This document shows, piece by piece, positions 25,120 through 33,870 of a DNA stretch of 64,000 bases. This DNA is from Shimia sp049116215 (lineage in GTDB: Bacteria; Pseudomonadota; Alphaproteobacteria; Rhodobacterales; Rhodobacteraceae), in contig NZ_JAGDZB010000005.1 of assembly GCF_049116215.1 (NCBI RefSeq), forward strand, positions 248,001 through 312,000. Direction: 5' to 3'. Position 1 is the first letter of the stretch. Each line of letters begins with the position of its first letter. Position numbers and translations under genes: made by a program. The notes beneath the pieces were generated by a model. That model ran no database searches. It was given only the letters and a program-made list of their open reading frames with translations, and had not been told where the DNA came from.

Positions 25120-25767
25120 TTACCCGATGGCGCCAATCCCGCGCAGGATGATGGTTTTGATATTGGATTTGGCCGTTTCCCACTGTTTGTCGTTGAGGGG
25201 GCTGCCGCCGTTGAGCGTGTCGATCTGGTGGCCAAAGTCAGCGTAATGCTGGGTGGTGGCCCAAAGCATGTATAGGAGATGGCGCGGATCAATCGGTGCC
25301 ATGCGGCCCTCGGCGATCCAGCGTTCGATCACCTCGATTCGCCCGTTGGTCCAATCGGTGAGCGTGGTCTCCAGATAATCCTGAATCACCGGCGCGCCGT
25401 GCATAACCTCGCTGGCCCAGACTTTGGAGCCGTCCGCATGGCGGCGGGAGATCTCCATTTTGGCGTCGATATAGGCGCCAATGCCTTCTTCCGGGCCATC
25501 CGCCTGATCAAAGATATCCGCCGCCTGAAGCCAGATTTGGAAGATTTTTTGCACCACCTGCCGATAAAGCAACTCCTTGGTAGGAAAGTAATAATGCAGG
25601 TTGGCTTTGGGCAGGCCTGCGACGTCGGCGATGAGCTGCATAGTGGCGCCGCCAAAGCCAGCCTCGGCAAAGACTTTTTCTGCTGCTGACAAAATAAGCG
25701 CCTCAGCTTCCTGACGGCGCATTTTTTTGCTGGTCGCTTTGGGGGATGCCGCTGTGGTCTCTGCCAT
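25120..25767 (-). CDS. rutR: TetR-family regulator, RutR-like (copy 2)
   Basis: 215 residues from the ATG at 25767, preceded by AGGG at good spacing. The TetR DNA-binding region contains 'GGATMQLIADVAGLPKANLH', then 'YYFPTKELLYRQVVQKIFQI'. The ligand domain has 'HADGSKVWASEVMHGAP' and 'DPRHLLYMLWATTQHYADFG', the RutR hallmark. It is divergent from the amidohydrolase gene across a region with two RutR-like palindromes, so it probably represses its own gene and the pathway genes until pyrimidines appear. It differs enough from copy 1 to suggest a different ligand or target range. Confidence 0.9.
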   Translation of the reverse strand: MAETTAASPKATSKKMRRQEAEALILSAAEKVFAEAGFGGATMQLIADVAGLPKANLHYYFPTKELLYRQVVQKIFQIWLQAADIFDQADGPEEGIGAYIDAKMEISRRHADGSKVWASEVMHGAPVIQDYLETTLTDWTNGRIEVIERWIAEGRMAPIDPRHLLYMLWATTQHYADFGHQIDTLNGGSPLNDKQWETAKSNIKTIILRGIGAIG

Positions 25768-25790
25768 CAAAAATGCCCTGATAAAAAATC

Positions 25791-25806
25791 TTGACCGGTT
25801 GGTCAG
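25791..25806. promoter_or_regulatory. RutR-like operator 1 between regulator and amidohydrolase
   Basis: TTGACCGGTTGGTCAG matches TTGACCAnnTGGTCAA at 12 of 14 fixed positions and is nearly palindromic. It is 24 bases before the RutR-like gene start on the minus strand. Confidence 0.7.
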
Positions 25807-25823
25807 GGTGTGGTCGTCTGATT

Positions 25824-25839
25824 TTGACCATACGGTCAG
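25824..25839. promoter_or_regulatory. RutR-like operator 2 between regulator and amidohydrolase
   Basis: TTGACCATACGGTCAG matches the RutR consensus at 12 of 14 fixed positions. It lies 33 bases from operator 1 (three helical turns, same face of the DNA) and 84-99 bases before the amidohydrolase gene. Confidence 0.65.
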
Positions 25840-25922
25840 GAAGGCCGTGAGATCAAGAGCCCCACCAGCAAGGGCAGCCCAATTGGGCGCAAGCCCGGGC
25901 CAGACATTAGGGAGTAGATGCT

Positions 25923-27173
25923 ATGGGTGCACCGGGTGAGAACCTTAAGGTGAACGCGGATCGGCTGTGGGACAGCCTGATGGAGATGGCCAAGATTGGC
26001 CCCGGTATCGCCGGTGGCAACAATCGCCAGACTTTGACGGATGAAGATGCGGAAGGCCGCGCGCTGTTCCAATCGTGGTGTGAGGCCGCGGGCATGACCA
26101 TGGGCGTGGACACGATGGGCAATATGTTTGCGACCCGTCCCGGCGAAGACCCAGAGGCGCTGCCGGTCTATATGGGCAGCCACCTGGATACGCAGCCAAC
26201 CGGCGGCAAGTACGACGGTGTTTTGGGCGTGCTTGGCGGTCTGGAAGTTGTGCGCTCGATGAATGATCTGGGCATTAAGACCAAGCACCCAATCGTGGTC
26301 ACTAACTGGACCAACGAAGAGGGCACACGTTATGCGCCGGCGATGTTGGCATCCGGTGTGTTCACCGGGCGACACACGCAGGATTGGGCCTATGATCGCG
26401 TCGATGCGGAAGGCAAGACGTTTGGCGATGAGCTGAAGCGGATTGGCTGGGTTGGCGACGAAGAGGTTGGCGCCCGCAAGATGCATGCGATGTTTGAGTT
26501 GCACATCGAGCAGGGGCCTATTCTGGAAGCGGAAGGCAAGGACATCGGGGTTGTGACCCATGGTCAGGGCCTGCGCTGGATAGAATGTACGGTGACCGGC
26601 AAAGAGAGCCACACCGGCTCTACGCCGATGCCAATGCGCAAGAACGCTGGGCGGGGCTTGGCGCGGATCACCGAGTTGGTGCATGAGATTGCCATGAAGC
26701 ATCAGCCCAACGCGGTGGGCGCGATTGGCCATGTGGACGTCTATCCAAACTCGCGCAACATCATTCCGGGCAAGGTGGTGTTCACCATCGATTTCCGCAG
26801 CCACCTGCAAGACGTGATTGACGCAATGCTGGCGAAGTTTGCCGAGAAGGCCCCACAGCTGTGCGAAGAGATTGAGGTCGGTTTGGACTGGGAGATTGTG
26901 GGTCAGTTTGATCCGCCCGCCTTTGACGAGGCCTGTGTCGGCGCTGTGCGCGAAGCGGCGGAACGTCTGGGCTATAGCCACATGGATATTGTCTCCGGCG
27001 CGGGGCATGACGCTTGCTGGATCAATGATGTGGCGCCGACCGCGATGATCATGTGCCCCTGTGTGGACGGGTTGTCGCACAATGAGGCGGAAGATATCAG
27101 CAAAGAGTGGGCCAGTGCGGGCACGGATGTGATGCTGCACGCGGTGCTCGAGACAGCGGAAGTTGTGGAATAA
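25923..27173 (+). CDS. M20-family Zn-dependent amidohydrolase, likely beta-ureidopropionase
   Basis: 416 residues of the M20 hydantoinase/carbamoylase group. Metal-binding motifs: 'GSHLDTQPTGGKYDG' (residues about 80-94), 'TNEEGTRYAPAMLASGVF' (about 127), 'ELHIEQGPILE' and the late 'SGAGHDACWIND'. The dimerisation domain contains 'TVTGKESHTGSTPMPMRKNA'. The family cleaves N-carbamoyl amino acids or allantoate. Its position between RutR-like genes and hydA makes N-carbamoyl-beta-alanine hydrolysis, the third step of pyrimidine degradation, the best inference. Two RutR-like sites lie upstream. Confidence 0.9.
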   Translation: MGAPGENLKVNADRLWDSLMEMAKIGPGIAGGNNRQTLTDEDAEGRALFQSWCEAAGMTMGVDTMGNMFATRPGEDPEALPVYMGSHLDTQPTGGKYDGVLGVLGGLEVVRSMNDLGIKTKHPIVVTNWTNEEGTRYAPAMLASGVFTGRHTQDWAYDRVDAEGKTFGDELKRIGWVGDEEVGARKMHAMFELHIEQGPILEAEGKDIGVVTHGQGLRWIECTVTGKESHTGSTPMPMRKNAGRGLARITELVHEIAMKHQPNAVGAIGHVDVYPNSRNIIPGKVVFTIDFRSHLQDVIDAMLAKFAEKAPQLCEEIEVGLDWEIVGQFDPPAFDEACVGAVREAAERLGYSHMDIVSGAGHDACWINDVAPTAMIMCPCVDGLSHNEAEDISKEWASAGTDVMLHAVLETAEVVE

Positions 27174-27182
27174 AAAATTGTA

Positions 27183-27231
27183 CCGGGGGCACTGCCCCCG
27201 GACACAGACATAGGTGGGGGCCAGCCCCCAC
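27183..27231. repeat. Pair of GC-rich hairpins (GGGGGC/GCCCCC type)
   Basis: CCGGGGGC-ACT-GCCCCCGG (27183-27201) and GTGGGGGC-CA-GCCCCCAC (27214-27231) lie between the amidohydrolase and hydA. A third hairpin with the same GGGGGC/GCCCCC core is at 36017-36031. Such hairpins are scattered between genes in Rhodobacteraceae; here they may stabilise the mRNA end or attenuate transcription into hydA. Confidence 0.7.
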
Positions 27232-27311
27232 ACCCCGTGAAATTTTGGACCAAATGAAGCCGAAGTCGGGGCAACCTGCGCATAAGTGCAGAGACATCAG
27301 GGAGCGAAGAT

Positions 27312-28769
27312 ATGGCGACAAAAGTCATTAAGAACGGCACCGTTGTGACCGCAGATTTGTCTTACGAGGCGGATGTGCTGATTGAGAACGGTCAGATCAT
27401 TGAGATTGGCAAAGGCCTCAAGGGCGACGAGACACTGGACGCAACCGGCTGTTACGTGATGCCGGGCGGGATTGACCCGCATGTGCACTTGGAAATGCCG
27501 TTTATGGGCACCTATTCCAGCGATGATTTTGAGAGCGGCACGCGCGCAGGGCTTGCGGGCGGCACCACGATGGTGGTGGATTTCTGTCTGCCGAACCAAG
27601 GCGAGAGCCTGCTGGATGCGATCAAGCGGTGGGACAATAAATCGACCCGTGCGAACTGTGACTACTCCTTCCACATGGCAGTGACCTGGTGGGGCGAGCA
27701 GGTTTTCAACGATATGAAAACCGTGATCGAGCAGCGCGGGATCAACACGTTTAAGCACTTCCTCGCCTATAAAGGCGCGTTGATGGTGAATGACGACGAG
27801 CTGTTTGCCTCGTTCAACCGTCTCAGCGAACTGGGCGGGATTGCCATGGTACATGCCGAGAACGGCGATGTGGTTGCGGAGATGACCGCAAAGCTGCTGA
27901 CCGAGGGCAACACCGGGCCGGAGGCGCATGCGTACTCGCGGCCGTCGCAGGTTGAAGGGGAAGCTACCAACCGGGCGATCATGATTGCCGACATGGCGGG
28001 CGTGCCGCTTTATGTGGTGCACACCTCCTGTGAAGAGGCGCATGAGGCCATTCGCCGGGCACGTATGCAGGGCAAGCGCGTGTGGGGGGAACCGTTGATC
28101 CAGCACCTGACGCTGGATGAGAGCGAGTATTTCAACCCGGATTGGGACCACGCCGCGCGGCGTGTGATGTCGCCTCCGTTCCGTAATCAGAAGCATCAGG
28201 ACAGCCTATGGGCCGGTCTGCAATCTGGCTCTTTGAGCGTGGTGGCAACGGATCACTGTGCCTTTACCACGGAGCAAAAACGCTTTGGTCTCAAAGATTT
28301 CAGTCAAATTCCTAATGGGACTGGCGGGCTTGAGGATCGGATGCCGATGTTGTGGACTCAAGGCGTGGCGACAGGACGTTTGACGCCAAATGAATTTGTC
28401 GCTGTGACCTCGACCAACATTGCCAAGATCCTGAACTGCTACCCCAAAAAGGGCGCGGTTCTGGTGGGCGCGGATGCAGACCTTGTGGTGTGGGATCCGG
28501 AGAAGTCCAAGACCATTTCCGCAAGCAGCCAGCAGTCATCCATCGACTACAACGTGTTTGAAGGCCATGAGGTCAAAGGCCTGCCACGCTTCACTTTGAC
28601 CCGTGGACAAGTGGCGGTGCATGACGGTGAGATCCGCACGCAGGAAGGCCACGGCAAGTTTGTTGAGCGCGAAGCCAATACCACAGTGAACAAAGCGCTC
28701 AGCACCTGGAAAGAGCTGACCTCGCCACAGCCGGTGAAGCGTTCCGGTATTCCGGCAACCGGCGTTTAA
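27312..28769 (+). CDS. hydA: Dihydropyrimidinase (D-hydantoinase)
   Basis: 485 residues of the amidohydrolase superfamily. Metal ligands appear in 'GGIDPHVHLEMPF' (residues about 55-67), the carbamylated Lys in 'FKHFLAYKGALMV' (about 150), His in 'MVHAENGDVV' and 'YVVHTSCEEAHEAI', and Asp in 'VVATDHCAFT'. It opens dihydrouracil or dihydrothymine rings to N-carbamoyl amino acids, step two of the reductive pathway, between PreTA and the M20 enzyme. An ABC importer operon follows 83 bases downstream. Confidence 0.95.
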   Translation: MATKVIKNGTVVTADLSYEADVLIENGQIIEIGKGLKGDETLDATGCYVMPGGIDPHVHLEMPFMGTYSSDDFESGTRAGLAGGTTMVVDFCLPNQGESLLDAIKRWDNKSTRANCDYSFHMAVTWWGEQVFNDMKTVIEQRGINTFKHFLAYKGALMVNDDELFASFNRLSELGGIAMVHAENGDVVAEMTAKLLTEGNTGPEAHAYSRPSQVEGEATNRAIMIADMAGVPLYVVHTSCEEAHEAIRRARMQGKRVWGEPLIQHLTLDESEYFNPDWDHAARRVMSPPFRNQKHQDSLWAGLQSGSLSVVATDHCAFTTEQKRFGLKDFSQIPNGTGGLEDRMPMLWTQGVATGRLTPNEFVAVTSTNIAKILNCYPKKGAVLVGADADLVVWDPEKSKTISASSQQSSIDYNVFEGHEVKGLPRFTLTRGQVAVHDGEIRTQEGHGKFVEREANTTVNKALSTWKELTSPQPVKRSGIPATGV

Positions 28770-28852
28770 GACGGACAGAATGGTGGCACCCGGGATCAAC
28801 TTGGGGCCACCCAAAAACAAACTCCGCGCAGGGCGGTGAAACGAGAGCCAAG

Positions 28853-29632
28853 ATGAACGACACAGTCATTTCAGCCAAGAACCTGAGCCTGACGTTTGAA
28901 ACAAACGACGGGCCGGTTCATGCGCTCAAGGACATCAACCTTGATATCAACAAAGGAGATTTTGTCTCCTTCATCGGGCCGTCAGGCTGTGGCAAGACCA
29001 CATTCCTGCGCTGTATGGCCGATCTGGAGCAGCCCACGGCGGGGGAGATCACCGTCAATGGGGTGAGCCCAACAGAAGCGCGCAAGTCCCGTGCTTATGG
29101 TTATGTGTTCCAGCACGCGGGGCTCTATCCTTGGCGCACCATTGGCGGCAACATTCGCCTGCCGTTAGAGATCATGGGCGTTGATAAGGCGGCGCAGGAC
29201 AAATCCGTGCAAGAGGTGCTGGAGCTGGTGCATCTGGAAGGGTTTGAGAACAAATTTCCTTGGCAGCTGTCCGGCGGGATGCAGCAGCGTGCGTCGATTG
29301 CACGGGCGTTGGCGTTTCAGGCCGATATTCTGTTGATGGATGAGCCGTTTGGCGCGCTTGATGAGATTGTGCGGGACCACCTGAATGAGCAGCTTTTGGA
29401 GCTATGGGCGCGGACCAACAAGACCATTGGCTTTGTGACGCACTCGATCCCGGAAGCGGTGTATCTGAGCACGAAGATTGTGGTGATGAGCCCGCGTCCG
29501 GGGCGGATTCACGATGTGATTGAAAGCACCTTGCCCAAGGAGCGGCCGCTGGACATTCGCGACAGCCCTGAGTTCATCGAAATAGCGCATCGGGTGCGCG
29601 ATGGCCTGCGTGCGGGGCATGGCGATGATTGA
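28853..29632 (+). CDS. ABC importer ATP-binding protein (NitT/TauT type)
   Basis: 259 residues. Walker A 'GPSGCGKTT' near residue 43, signature 'LSGGMQQRASIARAL' near 139 and Walker B 'ILLMDEPFGALDE' near 160 are all intact. Best match is the nitrate/sulfonate/thiamine-precursor importer class. It powers uptake of a small molecule with the permeases and binding protein encoded downstream. Location right after hydA suggests the substrate is a pyrimidine or a degradation intermediate. Its stop codon overlaps the start of an acetyltransferase gene. Confidence 0.93.
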   Translation: MNDTVISAKNLSLTFETNDGPVHALKDINLDINKGDFVSFIGPSGCGKTTFLRCMADLEQPTAGEITVNGVSPTEARKSRAYGYVFQHAGLYPWRTIGGNIRLPLEIMGVDKAAQDKSVQEVLELVHLEGFENKFPWQLSGGMQQRASIARALAFQADILLMDEPFGALDEIVRDHLNEQLLELWARTNKTIGFVTHSIPEAVYLSTKIVVMSPRPGRIHDVIESTLPKERPLDIRDSPEFIEIAHRVRDGLRAGHGDD

Positions 29633-30056
29633 GGCGACCGTGAGACGGGCAGAGGCGGCGGATGTGCCAGCGATGGCGCAGTTCGTTTGTGACTGGGAGG
29701 CGGCCACGGAATGGATGCCGTCACTTTATGGGCCGGATGAGATTGTCGGGTTTATTCGCGAGGCGATGCCGGAGCGCGAGATCTGGGTCGCGGGGGAGCC
29801 GATTGAGGGCTACCTGTCGTTTGACCCAAGCTTGTCGCGTGTTGGTGGCTTGTACTGCAAGACCACAGGAGCTGGTGTGGGCAAGACTTTGATGGATCGC
29901 GCCAAGGCGGGGCGGGACTTTGTCTGGCTGACCACGCATGAGCGAAATGAGCGGGCGCAAAAGTTCTACAAACGTGAAGGGTTTGAAGAGGTTAGCCGTC
30001 ATGAGGCCGAGCCGCCTAACACGTTGCGCGAAGTGCGGATGGAGTGGCGGGTATGA
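29625..30056 (+). CDS. GNAT-family N-acetyltransferase
   Basis: 143 residues from the ATG at 29625 (GGGG site 8 bases upstream; ATGs at 29619 and 29601 are alternatives). GNAT fold: N-terminal 'TVRRAEAADVPAMAQFVCDW', an acetyl-CoA loop 'KTTGAGVGKTLMDRAKAG', and 'TTHERNERAQKFYKREGFEE' at the end. It acetylates an unknown small molecule or protein. It is embedded in the importer operon with overlaps at both ends (8 bases with the ATPase stop, ATGA with the permease), so coexpression is nearly certain. Confidence 0.85.
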   Translation: MIEATVRRAEAADVPAMAQFVCDWEAATEWMPSLYGPDEIVGFIREAMPEREIWVAGEPIEGYLSFDPSLSRVGGLYCKTTGAGVGKTLMDRAKAGRDFVWLTTHERNERAQKFYKREGFEEVSRHEAEPPNTLREVRMEWRV

Positions 30057-30925
30057 AGAACCTCGGACCAATTCTAACCGTTGTCACTGCAATTTTCATT
30101 TTGTGGTATGCAGGGGCTGTCGCGCTCAATGCATCCTGGGCTTACGACAAAGCCAAACGCGCCAATGTGGAGATCACTTTCTCCGAGATGGTGGCGGACA
30201 CGATGAGCCAGAAAAAACCCAAGCTTCCAGCCCCGCATCAGGTGGGCACGGAAATTTGGAAGACCACCGGCGAAATGGTCGCCAAAGGCCGTGCGTTTTC
30301 CAAGCGCAGTCTGATTTATCACAGCTGGATCACGCTCTCAGCAACGCTTCTGGGCTTTGCTATGGGCACGGCGCTGGGCGTCTCGCTGTCGGTGGGGATT
30401 GTGTACAACCGCACCATGGACATGAGCGTCATGCCCTGGGTGATTGCCAGCCAGACCATTCCGATCCTGGCGATTGCGCCGATGATCATTGTGGTTCTGA
30501 ACGCCATTGGCATTTCCGGCCTACTGCCCAAAGCGGTGATTTCCATGTACCTCAGCTTCTTTCCGGTGGTTGTCGGCATGGTGAAAGGCCTGCGCAGCCC
30601 AGACCATATGATGGTCGATCAGATGAAAACTTGGAGCGCCAGCAAAGGGCAGGAGTTCTGGAAACTGCGCTTGCCAAGCTCGATGCCGTTCCTGTTTCCC
30701 TCGTTGAAGGTGGCCATGGCGGCCTCGCTGGTGGGGGCCATTGTCGGTGAATTGCCGACAGGGGCTGTGGCCGGATTGGGCGCACGGTTGCTGGCCGGGA
30801 GTTACTATGGGCAGACGATCCAGATCTGGAGCGCGTTGATCACCGCGGCGGCCCTTGCGGCGGCATTGGTGGCGATCATTGGTGTGATCCAGAAAGTGGT
30901 TCTCAAGCGGATGGGGATGGCGTGA
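30053..30925 (+). CDS. ABC importer permease 1 (NitT/TauT type)
   Basis: 290 residues from the ATG at 30053, which overlaps the acetyltransferase stop. About six membrane segments; the EAA-type loop that docks the ATPase reads 'WSASKGQEFWKLRLPSSMPF' near residues 197-216. The N-terminus carries an unusual roughly 90-residue region with a periplasmic or cytoplasmic loop before the BPD_transp_1 core. Heterodimer partner is the next gene, whose start overlaps it by four bases. Confidence 0.92.
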   Translation: MKNLGPILTVVTAIFILWYAGAVALNASWAYDKAKRANVEITFSEMVADTMSQKKPKLPAPHQVGTEIWKTTGEMVAKGRAFSKRSLIYHSWITLSATLLGFAMGTALGVSLSVGIVYNRTMDMSVMPWVIASQTIPILAIAPMIIVVLNAIGISGLLPKAVISMYLSFFPVVVGMVKGLRSPDHMMVDQMKTWSASKGQEFWKLRLPSSMPFLFPSLKVAMAASLVGAIVGELPTGAVAGLGARLLAGSYYGQTIQIWSALITAAALAAALVAIIGVIQKVVLKRMGMA

Positions 30926-31770
30926 TGGGTTGGATTGTTTTTGGACTTGTTGCGTGGCTGGTTGGCTGGCGGGTGAACTCTTACCTGTCCCATCGTCCGC
31001 GGACGCAGTTTAGCGCGCTGGCGGTGCCGGTGATCTTTGGTCTGACCATTGTGGTTCTTTGGGAATGTGTGGTTCGTGGGTTTGAGATCAACCCAGTGCT
31101 TCTGCCTGCGCCCACGGCGATTGCGCTGAAGTTTGCCACGTCGATCCCGACGCTGTGGGAAGACTTTGTGCAGACGGTGATCAAAGGCGCGATGTCGGGG
31201 TACATTCTGGGCTGTGGTGCGGCCTTCCTGACCGCGCTGGTGATTGACCGCTTTCCGTTCTTGCAGCGGGGCCTGCTGCCGGTGGGCAACTTTGTCGCCG
31301 CGCTGCCGATTATTGGCATGGCACCGATCATGGTGATGTGGTTTGGCTTTGACTGGCAATCCAAAGCGGCTGTGGTTGTTGTCATGGTGTTCTTCCCGAT
31401 GTTGGTGAACACTGTGGAAGGCCTGCAAGCGACGGATCATATGCAGCGTGATCTGATGCGGACATATGCGTCCAGCTATGGACAGACGCTGATGAAACTG
31501 CGATTGCCTGCGGCGATGCCGTTTATCTTCAACGGGTTGAAGATTTCCACCACACTGGCCTTGATTGGCGCGATCGTTGCTGAATTTTTTGGCAGTCCGA
31601 TCAAAGGCATGGGCTTCCGGATCTCGACAGAGGTCGGGCGGCTTGCGCTGGATATGGTTTGGGCGGAGATTGTGGTCGCAGCCTTGGCAGGCTCGCTGTT
31701 TTACGGCGGTGTGGCCTTGCTTGAGAAGTCTGTGACCTTCTGGCATCCCTCACAGAGGAAATCGCGATGA
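30922..31770 (+). CDS. ABC importer permease 2 (NitT/TauT type)
   Basis: 282 residues with six or seven membrane segments. The ATPase-docking loop is 'YASSYGQTLMKLRLPAAMPF' near residues 182-201. Pairs with permease 1. Overlaps its neighbours at both ends by four bases, indicating one tightly coupled operon. Confidence 0.92.
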   Translation: MMGWIVFGLVAWLVGWRVNSYLSHRPRTQFSALAVPVIFGLTIVVLWECVVRGFEINPVLLPAPTAIALKFATSIPTLWEDFVQTVIKGAMSGYILGCGAAFLTALVIDRFPFLQRGLLPVGNFVAALPIIGMAPIMVMWFGFDWQSKAAVVVVMVFFPMLVNTVEGLQATDHMQRDLMRTYASSYGQTLMKLRLPAAMPFIFNGLKISTTLALIGAIVAEFFGSPIKGMGFRISTEVGRLALDMVWAEIVVAALAGSLFYGGVALLEKSVTFWHPSQRKSR

Positions 31771-32288
31771 GCGACACGTCTTTCCACTCTTACGTGCGTG
31801 TGTTTGAGCACTATCTGGAGCGCATCGCGCACCTGATTGCACAGGCCAAGCCGGAAGCGTTGGAAGGGCGGTTGACGCCGGAGAGTTTCACGGCGCTGGA
31901 AAATTTTGCGATTGCGCAGGGCTATGTGTTGCGCAGTTTGTTCCCGCTTATTGGGCGGGAGGTGCCGGAGTTGGCAGAGGCCAGTTCGGTGGCCGATGTA
32001 AGCGCGCGCGGGACGTTTGTGCAGACGCAGATTGCGGCACTGACGCCAGCGGATTTTGCGGGGGCGGAGACCCGCGCAGTGACCCATGTGGCCGGCGAAG
32101 CCACGCTTACCCAGCCGGCTTGCGACTTCTTCACCCTTTACGGGATGCCAAATTTCTTTTTTCATCTGAATATGGGATACGCGATCCTGCGGGCGCAGGG
32201 TGTGGCCATTGGCAAAGGTGATTTTGACGGTTTTCATAGCTACCCCAAGGGGTTCAGCTTTGTAACAAACACCGCAGAGACGGTGTGA
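31767..32288 (+). CDS. DUF1993 family protein
   Basis: 173 residues, all-helical, resembling DUF1993 (DinB-like four-helix fold): 'VFEHYLERIAHLIAQAK' at the start, and 'HVAGEATLTQPACDFFTLYG' and 'NFFFHLNMGYAILRAQGVAI' toward the end, with several His that could bind metal. Family function is unknown. It lies inside the importer operon between permease 2 and the binding protein, so a role in handling the imported compound is possible. Confidence 0.8.
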   Translation: MSDTSFHSYVRVFEHYLERIAHLIAQAKPEALEGRLTPESFTALENFAIAQGYVLRSLFPLIGREVPELAEASSVADVSARGTFVQTQIAALTPADFAGAETRAVTHVAGEATLTQPACDFFTLYGMPNFFFHLNMGYAILRAQGVAIGKGDFDGFHSYPKGFSFVTNTAETV

Positions 32289-32328
32289 CAACTATAAATA
32301 GCTAAAACCAACAAGGAGATAAGCCAAA

Positions 32329-33318
32329 ATGAAAACGATGATTAAAGCTCTGACCGCAGCGGCGCTGGGCGTTGCCGCCAGCGTGGCACAAGCTGCGGAT
32401 GATGTGACCTTGCAGCTCAAGTGGGTCACGCAGGCACAGTTTGCGGGTTACTATGTAGCACAGGACAAAGGCTTTTACGCTGAAGAAGACCTGAACGTGA
32501 CCATCAAGCCGGGTGGTCCGGATATTGCGCCCGCGCAGGTGATTGCCGGTGGTGGAGCCGATGTGGTGCTGGACTGGATGCCGTCTGCTTTGGCGTCCCG
32601 TGAAAAAGGCCTAGCGCTGGTGAACATTGCGCAGCCATTTAAAGCCTCTGGAATGATGCTGACCTGCCGCAAAGACGCAGGTGTGTCCTCGCCAGAAGAC
32701 TTTGCAGGCAAAACACTGGGCGTTTGGTTCTTTGGCAACGAGTACCCGTTCCTGAGCTGGATGAACAAGCTGGGTCTGGCAACAGACGGCTCTGACGGTG
32801 GTGTGACCGTGCTGAAGCAGGGTTTCAACGTGGACCCAATCCTGCAGGGGCAGGCCGCCTGTGTGTCGACCATGACTTACAACGAATACTGGCAGATTAT
32901 TGACGCGGGTCTGAGCCCGGATGATCTGGTGGTGTTCAAATATGAAGACCAGGGTGTGGCGACGCTGGAAGACGGTATGTACGTCATGGAAGAGAAGCTG
33001 GCCGATCCAGCGTTTGAAGACAAAATGGTGCGCTTCGTGCGCGCGTCCATGAAAGGCTGGAAATGGGCTGAAGAGAACCCGGAAGAAGCGGCGCTGATCG
33101 TGCTGGACAACGATGCCTCCGGTGCGCAGACCGAAGAGCACCAGGTGCGCATGATGAGCGAGATTGCCAAGCTGACCGCAGGCAGCAATGGCGCGCTGGA
33201 TGTGGCGGACTTTGACCGCACTGTGGACAGCCTGATGTCTGGTGGGTCTGATCCTGTGATCACCAAGAAGCCAGAGGGTGCGTGGACCCACGCGATCACC
33301 GATAAAGCGCTGAACTAA
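32329..33318 (+). CDS. NMT1/THI5-like ABC substrate-binding protein
   Basis: 329 residues with a signal peptide cleaved after 'ASVAQA' (about residue 22). The mature N-terminus 'LQLKWVTQAQFAGYYVAQDK' is the NMT1/THI5 signature; family members bind thiamine pyrimidine precursors, riboflavin or related heterocycles. Found at the end of the importer operon with a good AAGGAG site and followed by a terminator. Given the pathway context, uracil/thymine or a dihydropyrimidine is the most likely ligand (inference). Confidence 0.92.
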   Translation: MKTMIKALTAAALGVAASVAQAADDVTLQLKWVTQAQFAGYYVAQDKGFYAEEDLNVTIKPGGPDIAPAQVIAGGGADVVLDWMPSALASREKGLALVNIAQPFKASGMMLTCRKDAGVSSPEDFAGKTLGVWFFGNEYPFLSWMNKLGLATDGSDGGVTVLKQGFNVDPILQGQAACVSTMTYNEYWQIIDAGLSPDDLVVFKYEDQGVATLEDGMYVMEEKLADPAFEDKMVRFVRASMKGWKWAEENPEEAALIVLDNDASGAQTEEHQVRMMSEIAKLTAGSNGALDVADFDRTVDSLMSGGSDPVITKKPEGAWTHAITDKALN

Positions 33319-33338
33319 GAGACGTTTCAAATATTGGG

Positions 33339-33370
33339 AAAGGCCGGGTTTCGCCCGGCCTTTTTCTTTT
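33339..33370 (+). terminator. Rho-independent terminator of the importer operon
   Basis: Stem AAAGGCCGGG/CCCGGCCTTT with loop TTTCG and a T-rich tail. Confidence 0.92.
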
Positions 33371-33438
33371 GGGGCAGGGTTCTAATTCCGGTGCGTGTCA
33401 CATATATCGATTGCGGAATGTGACGGCGGAGATTTCTC

Positions 33439-33870
33439 ATGAGCGGCAAGAAGCTGACCTGTTTTGACTGTGGCCAGGTGAACCGTGTGCCTTTTGATAA
33501 GCTGGGCGCGGGGCCGAAGTGTGGCACCTGCGGCAAAGGCTTGATGAGTGGCAAGGTGGCAGAGGTTGATCTCGCCACCTTTGAAAAGGCGTTGCGCACG
33601 GATGATGTGCCGCTGGTGGTGGATTTCTGGGCGCCGTGGTGTGGGCCGTGTCGCCAGATGGCGCCGCAATATCAGGCAGCGGCACAAGAGGTCAAAGGCG
33701 CGGTGCGTTTGGTGAAGCTCAACACCGAGGCGCATAAAAACGCAGGCGCAAAGTATCGCATTCGTGGCATTCCCACGATGGCGGCCTTTGCTAATGGCAA
33801 AGAGCGCGCACGGCAGTCCGGTGCGATGCCCAAGGCGGCGATTGTGAAATGGGTTAAGGCGTCCGTCTGA
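33439..33870 (+). CDS. trxC: Thioredoxin 2
   Basis: 143 residues. The N-terminal zinc finger CFDC...CGTC (residues 8-11 and 30-33) precedes a thioredoxin domain with active site 'WAPWCGPCRQM' (residues about 65-75) and the cis-Pro segment 'IRGIPTMAAF'. This layout is diagnostic of TrxC, a zinc-binding disulfide reductase linked to oxidative stress. Its last 17 bases overlap the convergent flavoprotein gene. The OxyR site known upstream of some trxC genes was not seen. Confidence 0.94.
   Translation: MSGKKLTCFDCGQVNRVPFDKLGAGPKCGTCGKGLMSGKVAEVDLATFEKALRTDDVPLVVDFWAPWCGPCRQMAPQYQAAAQEVKGAVRLVKLNTEAHKNAGAKYRIRGIPTMAAFANGKERARQSGAMPKAAIVKWVKASV

Noticed and set aside
27183..27231. The GC-rich hairpins as CRISPR repeats or an attachment site.
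   Set aside because: Only two dissimilar palindromes with no regular spacers; they fit common intergenic hairpins.
25836..27233. A 465-residue minus-strand frame opposite the M20 amidohydrolase.
   Set aside because: Antisense shadow; the plus-strand gene has intact metal-binding motifs.
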